Assembly (NCBI RefSeq): GCF_019084075.1
Contig: NZ_JAHREN010000001.1
Coordinates: 5,296,501-5,360,500 of the forward strand
DNA from: Siccirubricoccus sp. G192
GTDB lineage: Bacteria; Pseudomonadota; Alphaproteobacteria; Acetobacterales; Acetobacteraceae
Direction of reading: 5' to 3'
Length of the DNA stretch: 64,000 nucleotides
Made by a program: the position numbers and the translations under genes. Position 1 is the first letter of the stretch; each line of letters begins with the position of its first letter. The notes under the pieces were generated by a model. That model saw only the letters and a list, made by a program, of their open reading frames with translations, made no database searches and had not been told where the DNA came from. Below, piece after piece: positions 10,483-19,200 of the stretch.

Positions 10483-10859
10483 GGCGCCACCGCCGGGCCG
10501 GGCCGCAGCGTATCCAGCGCGAAGCCGCCCACCGTCACCCGCACCGGGAACAGCGCCGAACCACGCGGTCCCGCCTCACCGGTGCCGATCTCGACTCGCC
10601 AGGGGCCCTCCGCCGCGCGGCCTTCCCAAAGCCCCGTCCGTGCCGCGCCCGGCGGCGCATGGGCTTCGAGCAGGGATTGCGCCAGCAGCACGCCGGCCAG
10701 CCCTGTCTCGCGCTCGCCCTTGGCATGCAGCGCCCGGCCAAGCGGCGGCAGCACCGCCGCCACGGCGCCGCCGATCACCACCAGCGCCACCAGCGCCTCC
10801 ACCAGGCTGAAACCAGGTGCCCAGGGACCAGGGCTGCGATCAGGGCCGTGCACGGACAT
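10479..10859 (-). CDS. gspI: Type II secretion minor pseudopilin GspI
   Basis: 126 residues with prepilin motif APGFSLVEALVALVVIGG (Glu at +5 present) after a basic leader, then the typical small globular domain (GVLLAQSLLEAHAPPG). The size and the position between gspH and gspJ identify it as GspI, nucleator of the tip complex with GspJ and GspK. The start lies inside the end of gspH (20-bp overlap) and the end overlaps gspJ by 4 bp. Confidence 0.88.
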   Translation of the reverse strand: MSVHGPDRSPGPWAPGFSLVEALVALVVIGGAVAAVLPPLGRALHAKGERETGLAGVLLAQSLLEAHAPPGAARTGLWEGRAAEGPWRVEIGTGEAGPRGSALFPVRVTVGGFALDTLRPGPAVAP

Positions 10860-11289
10860 GCCCCGTCAGCCAATCTACCTCGACGGCCGAGGATAGCGCG
10901 CCGAGCGCCACCCGCACCCGCCCGCCGGTGGAGCCGCCCTCGGCATCGAAGCGGATGGCGATACGGCCATCGGCATCGGCCTCCGCCGCCGCGCCTTCCA
11001 CCAGCAACGCCGCGCCCTGCGGCACCCGGCCGGTGCGGCCCCCCTCGGCGCGGCGGAAACTGCCGAGCGCGGTGTCGAAGACCACCCGCGCCTCCCGCCC
11101 TCCGCCGCGCGCCGCCAGCCGCGCCTCGCGCAGCATCGCCGCCGCATCCTCCGCCGCCGCGCGCACCAGCCCGCCGTGCCCCGCGCCCCAGAGCCGCGGC
11201 AAGGCGGTGGCCGCGAGCGACAGGATCAGCAGCACCACCAGGGTTTCCAGCAGCGTGAATCCCGGGGCACGGAGAGGGGAAGCGCGCAT
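10840..11289 (-). CDS. gspH: Type II secretion minor pseudopilin GspH
   Basis: 149 residues. Prepilin motif APGFTLLETLVVLLILSL with Glu at +5, then a domain containing MLREARLAARGGGREARVVF, which matches the GspH/FimT pattern. It starts 4 bp after gspG and overlaps gspI. GspH links the major pseudopilin shaft to the tip. Confidence 0.88.
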   Translation of the reverse strand: MRASPLRAPGFTLLETLVVLLILSLAATALPRLWGAGHGGLVRAAAEDAAAMLREARLAARGGGREARVVFDTALGSFRRAEGGRTGRVPQGAALLVEGAAAEADADGRIAIRFDAEGGSTGGRVRVALGALSSAVEVDWLTGHVRARP

Positions 11290-11293
11290 GCGG

Positions 11294-11737
11294 CTACCAG
11301 CTCGTCACGTCGCGATCCTCGGCGGAGCCGCCGGGACGGTCATCGGCGCCGAGGGTGAACAGGTCGTAGGGACCGTTCTCGCCCGGCACGCGGTAGCGGT
11401 AGGGGTGGCCCCAGGGGTCCTGCAACTGCTCGGACTTGCGGACATAGGGGCCGTTCCAGCGCTCCTGGCCTGCCGGGCGCTGCACCAGCGCGGCCAACCC
11501 TTCCTCCCGGCTCGGATAGCGGCCGATATCCAGCCGGTAGAGGTCGATGGCGGTGATCAGCCCCTGCAATTGCAGCTTCGCCGCATCGTGCCGTGCGCCA
11601 CCGAGATAGCGCATCGCCTGCGGCGCCGCGACCGCCGCCAGCAGCCCGAGGATCACCAGCACCACCAACAATCCCACCAGGGTGAAGCCGGGCCGCACCG
11701 CCCGCCGCCTAGCGCCTGTCCGCATCGGAATCCGCAC
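11294..11737 (-). CDS. gspG: Type II secretion major pseudopilin GspG (Glu5 replaced by Gly)
   Basis: 147 residues, the shaft subunit of the pseudopilus. The prepilin motif is PGFTLVGLLVVLVILG; the C-terminal domain has the family signature (YRLDIGRYPSREEGLAALV, then WNGPYVRK, DPWGHPYRYRVPGENGPYDL) and the late Asp-rich loop (GADDRPGGSAEDRD) that binds Ca2+ in homologues. The residue expected to be Glu at mature position 5 is Gly (codon GGA). Glu5 is normally needed for N-methylation and subunit assembly, and the neighbouring pseudopilins H, I and J keep it. GGA differs from GAA by one transition, so a point mutation or base error is possible. A 16-bp gap separates it from the upstream cytochrome fusion gene. 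Confidence 0.92.
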   Translation of the reverse strand: MRIPMRTGARRRAVRPGFTLVGLLVVLVILGLLAAVAAPQAMRYLGGARHDAAKLQLQGLITAIDLYRLDIGRYPSREEGLAALVQRPAGQERWNGPYVRKSEQLQDPWGHPYRYRVPGENGPYDLFTLGADDRPGGSAEDRDVTSW

Positions 11738-11753
11738 CGCCCTGCCCTTCCCC

Positions 11754-13206
11754 CTAATTCAGCCGGGCGGCGCCGGGGCCGCGCCGGACGCGCCCCTCGC
11801 CATCCACCTGTACCAGCCAGACCGTCTCCAGGCCGCCACCGCGCGGCCCGCCCGCCAGGCGAAGCGGCGGCAGCGCGCCCGTCTCGAAGGCATCGCCGCC
11901 GGCCAGCGCCGCCGCCATCCGCTCTCGCGTCAGCCCGTGCCCGGCGCGGCGCAGCGCCTCCACCACCACCTCGCCCGCCGCATGGCCGAGCCGGCCGATG
12001 ATTCCGCCGCGCGCCGCTTCGGCCGCGGCGAAGCGCTGCCCGGCCAACCCGCCGCCGCTGCCCTGCGGCAGCCCGAAACCCACCGTCACCGGCCGTCCGA
12101 GCGCCGCCGCCACCGCGGGTACTGCCTGGCCCGCCACCGAACCCGGCAGCAGCACCGGCAGGCCGAGCCCGCGCAGCGGCGCCACCGCATCGGGCAGTGC
12201 GCCAGGCTCGGCGAGCAGCAGCACGGCGCTTGCCGCAGGCGCCGCCTCCATCAGTTCCGCGGGACCGACGATGCGCGGCTCGGCACCAGTCAGGATGGCG
12301 AGCCGCTCGATGATCCGCCCCGCCAGCATCTGGTCCGCCGGAGCGGTGCCGGTTGCCAGCAGGGCCTGCCCGGGATCCTCCAGGCTCCGCAGCAGCGCGA
12401 CCCCTTCCTCGACGGCGCCGGGCAGCAGGGCGAAGGCCAGCGGCCCCGCCTCCGGCGCCGCGCGGACCGACAGCAGCGGCGCACGGGCCTCGCCCGCGGC
12501 GCCCGCCGCCGCCGCATTCGCGGCTTCCGGCAGGGCGGATACCACCGCCAGCACACCGGGCGCCGGCAGCATTCGGCCCAGCGCCGCCACGGCTTCCTCC
12601 GGCGATGCTGCGCCCATCCGCACCGCTTCGATCCGGCGGCCGAACACGCCCTCCGGCGCGGCGGCGGCAAGCGCCCTGGTGAAGGCGGCGGCAAAAGCCT
12701 CGCCCTGCGGCCCCGGCGGCAGCAGCAGGCCGAGCCGCAGCCGGTCCTCCGCCACACCCGGCACGGCGCGATGGTCGAGCGTCCGCAACCAAGCAACAAG
12801 GGCCTGGCCATCCTCCAGGGTCAGCGCATAGCGCGGCATGGCAGGGTCGAGCGCCCGGCCCCCGGCACCGACCCCCTGCGCCACCGCGCGCAGCAGCCGG
12901 GCCTCGTCATAGGCTGGACGCTCCGCGGTGGCGCTGGCCAGCACGGACCAGGCGAGCGGCGGCGGCCGCACCCCGGCCTCCGCCCGCCCGCCGCCCCCCC
13001 TCGGCGCCATGGCAGCCGGCGCAGGGCAGCGCGGCTGCGGTCAGCACGGTGCCGCCGGCGGCGATGGCACGCGGCGCCGGCATGCCCGGACGGGCACCCC
13101 GGATGAACAACGCTTCACCAGGATCGGCCAGCGCCGGCACGGCAAGCCAGCACAGCGCCGCCCCGGTGCCCAATACCAGTCGGGTCCGGTGCGCTAACCT
13201 GCGCAT
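11754..13206 (-). CDS. Cytochrome c / periplasmic-binding-protein fusion (one frameshift)
   Basis: About 484 residues when a frameshift at the seven-C run 12994-13000 is bridged. A Sec signal (LVLGTGAALCWLAVPALA) precedes a mono-heme cytochrome c domain with CAGCH (about residues 62-66) and a likely Met ligand in DPAMPRYALT. A Leu/Val-type periplasmic-binding domain follows (LRLGLLLPPGPQGEAFAAAF; GVLAVVSALPEAANAAAAG; VTVGFGLPQGSGG). Families of this binding fold sense or carry small ligands; its fusion to a heme domain is unusual. It overlaps the upstream SCO gene by 13 bp. In context it may accept electrons from the multicopper oxidase system, or sense its product. Function is inference; the two domains are seen directly. 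Confidence 0.75.
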
Positions 13207-13805
13207 CGCGCGGCATCCGCCACCGCCGGTGCGCGGGCGACCTCGGCAAGCTGCAGCCCCGCCGCCGCGGCCGGGGTATCCGGGCGGATACGGGTCCAGC
13301 GGCGTGCCGGCACGTTCCCGGCGAGCAGCAGCGTGGTGTGCCGGTCCGGCCGCTCCTCGTCCACGGTCTGGCCGAGGCGGCGCGCCACCTCCCGCAGGTC
13401 GGCGGCGGCGCCGGTCAGCAATTGCCAGTCGGCATAGCTGCCGAAGCGCGCCGCCCAGGCTTTCAGCCGCTCCGGCCGGTCGCGCCGCGGGTCGGTGGTG
13501 AGGTGCAGGATGCGCGGCGGCGGGCCGGATTGCGCCGCCGCATCGGCGATCTCCAGGCTGCGTGCCGCCAGCAGCGGGCAGGCATCCGGGCAGGAGGTGA
13601 AGATCCAGCCGATCAGCACCGTGCGGCCGCGCAGCACGTCGTCATAGAAGCGCACCTGCCGGCCTTCCTGGTCGAGCAGCAGGCGATTGGTGAAGTAGTC
13701 CCGCTCGCGCCCGTCGCAATCAAGTTCGGCGGCAGCCGGCCGCGCCATGGCCAGGCCTGCGGCACCGAGCAGCAGGCCGCGGCGGGAGATCGGCCCGGCG
13801 CTCAT
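13194..13805 (-). CDS. SCO1/SenC-family copper chaperone (second copy)
   Basis: 203 residues. A twin-arginine-like leader (SRRGLLLGAAGLAMARPAAA) precedes a thioredoxin-fold SCO domain with the copper-binding CxxxC in FTSCPDACPLL (about residues 70-76) and a downstream His in RPDRHTTLLLAG. SCO proteins deliver Cu or maintain cysteine thiols for CuA assembly; here they are more likely to metallate the multicopper oxidase of the same operon. ATG at 13805 overlaps the stop of the first SCO gene (ATGA). The earlier in-frame ORF extension to 14498 is antisense-free noise and is rejected because it covers the other SCO gene. Confidence 0.88.
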   Translation of the reverse strand: MSAGPISRRGLLLGAAGLAMARPAAAELDCDGRERDYFTNRLLLDQEGRQVRFYDDVLRGRTVLIGWIFTSCPDACPLLAARSLEIADAAAQSGPPPRILHLTTDPRRDRPERLKAWAARFGSYADWQLLTGAAADLREVARRLGQTVDEERPDRHTTLLLAGNVPARRWTRIRPDTPAAAAGLQLAEVARAPAVADAARCAG

Positions 13806-14428
13806 GCCGCGGCCCTCCGCGCATCGAGCGCCGCATTGACCGCCGCCGCGATCGCCTCCGGCGCCGGCAGGCCGGAGAGCCGCCGCATCTCGCCCCGCAG
13901 CGGGTCCAGCACCACCACCATCGGCGCGTGGTCGGCGCCCGGCGCCGGCCCGCCGAGGCGGCGCAGCACCTCGTCCAGCGCATTGACCGGCACGTTCACC
14001 AGGGCCCAGCCGGGCCCGGCATTGAAGCGGCGGCCATAGGCGGCCAGCTCCTCCGGCGTATCGCCGAAGGGATCGAGGCCGATGCTGAGCAGCCCCGCCT
14101 CCCCCGGCAGCCGCGCCGCCAGCAGCTCCTGCGCCCCCGCCATGGCGGCGGAAACGACGCCGCACAGCGAGGCGCAGCCGGTGAGCACGAAATCCACCGC
14201 GACCACCCGGCCGCCAATCACCTCCGAAGCCAGGCGCCGCCGCCGCCGCGCGGCATCCACCACGCGCGGATCCGGCAGTGGGCCACGCAGCCGAATCACG
14301 CCTGCCCCCGCCGGAACCGGCGCGGTAGGCTGCTGCCCGTCCTGCGCCGCCGCCGGCCAGGCCGCCATCGCGCCAAGCAGCAGTCCAAGCGCCTGCCGCC
14401 GCCTCGGCTCCCTCGCGACGCGGCTCAT
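13802..14428 (-). CDS. SCO1/SenC-family copper chaperone (first copy)
   Basis: 208 residues with a twin-arginine-like signal (EPRRRQALGLLLGAMAAWPAAA). The SCO domain has a CxxxC in LTGCASLCGVV (about residues 82-89) and the distal His in GADHAPMVVVLDP, giving the full Cys-Cys-His copper site. Two adjacent SCO paralogues with different CxxxC contexts (CASLC and CPDAC) imply separate roles, for example copper insertion and disulfide reduction. The start overlaps the propeller gene stop by 4 bp. Confidence 0.88.
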   Translation of the reverse strand: MSRVAREPRRRQALGLLLGAMAAWPAAAQDGQQPTAPVPAGAGVIRLRGPLPDPRVVDAARRRRRLASEVIGGRVVAVDFVLTGCASLCGVVSAAMAGAQELLAARLPGEAGLLSIGLDPFGDTPEELAAYGRRFNAGPGWALVNVPVNALDEVLRRLGGPAPGADHAPMVVVLDPLRGEMRRLSGLPAPEAIAAAVNAALDARRAAA

Positions 14429-16290
14429 GGCGCCACCGCCCGCAGCGTGATGTGCGGCAAGCTGCCCGGTTGCAGCCCGAGCGAGGCGGATTCGACATAG
14501 AGATTCACCGGCCCCGGCCGCGGCGGCTTCACCGCCGCTTCATACAGCCCGTCGCCCAGCGGCCGCATGGGCAGTTGCATCTGCCAGTGGCCGGCGAATT
14601 GCACCACCCGGGCCACCATATCGGCGGCCTCGCGCCAGGCGCCCTCCGCTTCCGGGCCGTGCAGCCGCACCCGCAGCATTGCCGGCGAGCCATCCAGCGG
14701 CACCACCCTCCCCTCCGGCCCAGCCAGTTCCAGGCCGAGGCGCTGCGCCAGCGGTTGCGACGCCGCGGCCTCGCCCGGCAATTCGACCTCGAAGCAATGC
14801 AGGAAGCCGCCGCCCTGCTGCATCACCGGCACCACATAGCGGCCAACGGCGGGGAAAACGGTCTGGGTTTCGTATTGCCCAGGCGCCGTCTCGCGCAGGC
14901 CGCGATCCACCGCCATGATCGCCAGCGGCCGGGCCTGCGGCGTCCGCAGCGCGCCGGAGGGCGCCGCCATGCCTTCCATGTAGACATGCACCGCCTGCTC
15001 GCCCGGTGCCGCGATCAGCGCCGCCCCGTCACCCGGGGCGATGGCGATGGTGGCGCCGAGCGCCGCATCCGCGACGAGCCCGGCATCCCCCACCGCAATG
15101 CCGGCGATGGCGGGCGTGCCGCCTTCCACCAGGCTGCCGAGCGCGATCAGCGCGATCTGCGGCGAGCCCTCGCGCTGCACATAGGCCTGGCCGCGGCTGA
15201 AGCCGACCCGCAGCGGCCGGCCCTCCAGCGGCACCCGATGCGCCACCACGCCGCGCCCGAGATCGATGACGGTGAGCCGCCCTTCCTCGGGCTCCGGCAC
15301 CAGCAGCAACCGGCCGCTGGGGTCCGGGAAGAGCCCGGACGCGGCAGGCGCCACCTCCCAGCTCGCCACCGGCCGCCCGTCCGGCCGCAGCGCGAGGACC
15401 CGGCCCTCGGCTCGGTCCAGCAGCAGGGCCAGTTCGGCCAGCGGCGACCAGGCGATGTCGCTGAAGCCGCCGCCGAGCGCCGGCAATGGCCGCGACGCTG
15501 CCGCCTCCAGCACCGCCGCGCCCGCTGGCGAGGCCACCACCGCCCGGCCCTGGCCCGCGGCCGTGACCGCATGCGGGCCGGGGCCGGCCGCCAGCCGCGC
15601 CGTGACCTCGCCGCTGGCGCGCTCGATCACCGCGACCGTCTCCTGCGCGCCCGCCGCGCCGTCCTGGCCGACCCAGAGCCGCAGCCCGCCCGGGTCCAGC
15701 GCCATCCGCGCCGGCCGGCCGCCGACGGCGATGCGGCGGCGCTGCACCCAGCGCCTGGTATCGACCTCCACCACCTCGCCGGTCTCCGGCAGTGCGACGA
15801 ACAGCGCGTCGCGCGCCTGGTCCTCGGCGAAGCCACCGGGGCGGTCGCCGAGATTCACCACCGCCAGCAGCCGCGTGCGGGTATTGCCGCCCAGCGGGTC
15901 CAGCGCATAGACCGCGCCGTTGTCGCCGAGATAGACCAGTTGCCAGGCATTGAGGTCGATCTCGGCCCGGCGTCCGAGCCGCGCCTGGATCAGCCCCCGC
16001 ACCCTTTCCCGGCACTCGCTGGCGTGCAGCGTCGCGCGTTCCGCCCAGGCGGCCGGGCGCAGCCCCCGCGCCGGGCCGCCATCCTCGGCGGCGAAGCGCA
16101 GGTTGAGCAGGGCAAGCTCCCCGGCCCGCGGCGCGCCACCGGCGGCGCCGCGGATCTCCAGCGTGGCGGTGAGGCCGGCCGCGCTGTGGCTGGCCCGCAC
16201 CACTGTCTCCTCCGCGCCGGCCGCGCCGGTGCCGAGCAGCAGCGCGGCCACGGCCAGTTGGCGGGCCGCCATGGGGTGACGGCGGATCAT
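14425..16290 (-). CDS. Secreted YVTN/cytochrome-D1-like beta-propeller protein
   Basis: 621 residues from ATG at 16290, which overlaps the oxidase stop (ATGA); a longer frame to 16740 lies inside the oxidase gene and is rejected. A Sec signal (QLAVAALLLGTGAAGA) is followed by an N-terminal beta domain and then repeated propeller blades (VYALDPLGGNTRTRLLAV, VVEVDTRRWVQRRRIAVGG, TVAVIERASGEVTARLAAG, LTVIDLGRGVVAHRVPL), matching YVTN or cytochrome-D1-type seven-bladed repeats. No heme-binding CxxCH is present. The C-terminal third is a separate beta-rich region. It is likely a periplasmic or surface partner of the oxidase, perhaps a scaffold or redox mediator; the exact role is unknown. Confidence 0.75.
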   Translation of the reverse strand: MIRRHPMAARQLAVAALLLGTGAAGAEETVVRASHSAAGLTATLEIRGAAGGAPRAGELALLNLRFAAEDGGPARGLRPAAWAERATLHASECRERVRGLIQARLGRRAEIDLNAWQLVYLGDNGAVYALDPLGGNTRTRLLAVVNLGDRPGGFAEDQARDALFVALPETGEVVEVDTRRWVQRRRIAVGGRPARMALDPGGLRLWVGQDGAAGAQETVAVIERASGEVTARLAAGPGPHAVTAAGQGRAVVASPAGAAVLEAAASRPLPALGGGFSDIAWSPLAELALLLDRAEGRVLALRPDGRPVASWEVAPAASGLFPDPSGRLLLVPEPEEGRLTVIDLGRGVVAHRVPLEGRPLRVGFSRGQAYVQREGSPQIALIALGSLVEGGTPAIAGIAVGDAGLVADAALGATIAIAPGDGAALIAAPGEQAVHVYMEGMAAPSGALRTPQARPLAIMAVDRGLRETAPGQYETQTVFPAVGRYVVPVMQQGGGFLHCFEVELPGEAAASQPLAQRLGLELAGPEGRVVPLDGSPAMLRVRLHGPEAEGAWREAADMVARVVQFAGHWQMQLPMRPLGDGLYEAAVKPPRPGPVNLYVESASLGLQPGSLPHITLRAVAP

Positions 16291-19200
16291 GGCTTCACCC
16301 TCAGGATGCCCCATTGGCCGCCATCGAAGGCATTCGGGAACATGTTGCGGAACAGGTAGTCGCCGGAGATGCGGAACGGCCCGCCCGCCTGTTCGACGAC
16401 GACGTTGTGGTGGTTGCCCGGCGCCACCCCCTCCCGCGTGCCGAGCCATTGCCCCGGACGATAGCCGGCCCGCCAGGACTGCCCCTCGATCCGCTGCGAC
16501 GGCACGGCCCCTGCCGCATAGGGCCGTTCGACGAAGCTGTGGCCATGCAGGGTGAAGGCCCCGGTGCGCATGTGCCCGCCAGGCTGCAGCAGGTGGAACC
16601 GCGCCTCCTGCCCCGCTTGCGCCGCGAAGATCGGCGTCCGCGGATCGGCGCCGGCGATGGCGTTCGACAGGGCCCTCGCATAGTCGAGCCCGTTGGTGAT
16701 GCCGAGACTCTCGCCGGGCGGATGGCCAAGCCGGAACCACATCGGCTCGGTGCGGAAGTTGTAGCCGTGATGCCCGGCATCCTGCGAGTCATCGAGGCCG
16801 ATGCAGCCGGTCTGCGTGACGCTCGGCTCGATCCCGCCCTCCTTGGCGGCATCGGCGCCGGCGATGCAGATCGGCCGATTGCCGGCGCGCAGCGACAGAT
16901 CGTCCTGCGCGATGAGGACGAAGTCGCGGAAGCTGCGGCCCTCGGGGGTCGTGACCGTGGCCTGCATCCGGGTATTCGCATCCTCCGCCCATTGCGCGCC
17001 CTCCGGCAGCACGACCAGGGCACCGACCAGCCCCTTGCCGCTCTGCCGGATGCGGTCGGCCGGCATCAGGTTGACGCCGCCGAATTCCACCGGGGTCGGC
17101 ACCAGCCGGATCTGGCCAGGCGCGACCGCCTGCTCCTGCAGGATGCCGGCATACCAGCGGTAGGTGATGCTCCGGCCCGAGGCCGCGGTCTGGCTGGTGC
17201 TGCGGACACCATCGCGCAGCGCCGCATTCAGCCCGACATTGGCGCCGTCGCTCCGGCTGAGGTCGCTGGTGACGAGCTGCGCGTGCAGGCCCACCTCCAT
17301 CGAAGGCCGCAGCTGGTTGGCGTTGAAGCGATCCACCAGGAAGGGCAGCATCATGTAGTTGTGGTTGGCCGGGGCCACGACCTGGCTGGCCCAGGTGGCC
17401 GGCAGCCGGTTGGTGAGCGTGACCTCGATGCAGTCGCCCGCCGCCGCACGCAGCACCAGCGGCTCCACCGTGCGGCCGGGGAGCAGCTTGCCGGCCGAGA
17501 GGTCGCTGTCGAGCACGTAGAAGGCGCCGGTCGGATCGGTGATGGGGCCGGGCTGGCCGCCATAGTTGCCGACCCGGCTGTTGTAGACGATGCCGCTCGG
17601 GCCGACCGCCACGCTGGCCGCGACGGCTGAGACCGCATAGCGCCGTACCGGCGCGTTGCGCGGGCAGGCGCCGTTGAACTCCGCCAGGTTGGTGATGACC
17701 GAGGTGGCGCCCGCGCTCACCGTGCCGGTGCCCGTGCTGACGAAGCGGCGGGCCGGCGGCGGGTTGTTCGGCAGCGGCCGCAGATTGGCCTGCTCGAACT
17801 CATAGGTCCGGGCCAGGCCCCAGGTGCCGTTCCAATAGCCCTCGATCCCGCCCGAGGCGGCGTAGAGATGGTCGACCGTGGGCGCCAGGTCGCTCTCCGG
17901 CGGAACCACCGACAGGCTGATCTCGAAATGCTCCGAAATGCCGAGCTGCTGCCCATTGCGCCAGCCCGAATGCGGGTCGTCGGGATCGGCGAGCCAGCGG
18001 GCTCCATGCATATGCGCGACATGCGGCTCCTCATGCGCGCCGGCCAGCAGGCGGACCCGGATGCGGTCCCGCTTGTAGGCCCGCAGCATCGGCGTCCAGG
18101 GGTCGCCCGGCGAGAGCCCGGCGGTCAGTGGCGGATAGCTGGTGGGCTGCCGATTGAAGTCCGGCAGTGCCCGCGGCACGTCGGAGCGGAAGGCATAGGC
18201 CAGGTCGCCTGCCCGACCGGCCGCCTGCCCGCCATTGCCGCTGCCATCGGGGCGCGGCGCATTGGGGTCGAAGACCCGCAGCGCCAGCGGCTCGTTGCGG
18301 TAGTTGACGGTGAAGGTGCCGACATCGGCGACCGAGATCGCCTGCGGGCAGGGCGCCCGGTCGCCGTTTTCGCAGTTGTTCCCGCGGCCGATCAGGTAGG
18401 GCAGCGGCAGGCGCTCCCGCGACGGGCCGTTCACCACCCGCGCCGGATCGGGGATCGGCCGGCCATTCCCGTCCACGCCGCCACCCCTGGCATAGGCATG
18501 CACGAAATCGGCGACCTGGAGGGTGAACTCGCGGAAGGAGTCCTGTGGATCCGCCGTGATGATCCGCGCCGCCCAACTGGTCGGGCCGCCGTCGGCGCGC
18601 TGGTAGCCCAGCCGCTGGTCGCTTTCGGCCTCCAGCCAGGTCGACCCGGCAGGCTCGATGACGATCGAGGCGTAGAGGCCGGTCTGCTGATGCGTGGAGG
18701 GGCCGAAATGGTCGTGGGTGAAGACCGCGCCCTGCTCACGGGCTTGGCCGGTCGAACCCTTCAGCGGGTCGGCATACCAGCGCTGGAAGGTGGTCATGGC
18801 GCCGACCCACTGCCCCGCCACGGGGAAGTCGCCACCCTCCGAGGCGGTAAGGGCCGGTCCGGCGCCGAAGAAGGGGTGCGGTACCGGCAGGGGGCAGTCC
18901 GGCCCGGTGTCGCTGCCGCCGCAGCCATTGTGGCGGCGGATCGCGCGGATACGTTCGCGCACCTCGGCGGGCGCCAGCGTGCCGTCCTCGTAGTTCCAGC
19001 CATTGCTGGAACCGTCGGCCGAGGTGACGTCGAACTTCACCAGATGGATATGCTGGCCGATGATGTCGGTCGGCGTCCTGATCTGGTAATCGTCCAGTTC
19101 ATAGACACTCGGCACCAGGTTGGCGTGCTGGTACTCGACGCAGTCGCCAGCATGCACACGGAGGACCAGCGGCTCGGGCGGCCGGGCCCCGGAGAGCGTG

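Noticed and set aside
14452..16359. 635-codon plus-strand ORF opposite the propeller gene
   Set aside because: Antisense shadow; Arg/His-rich text, no domain or ribosome site.
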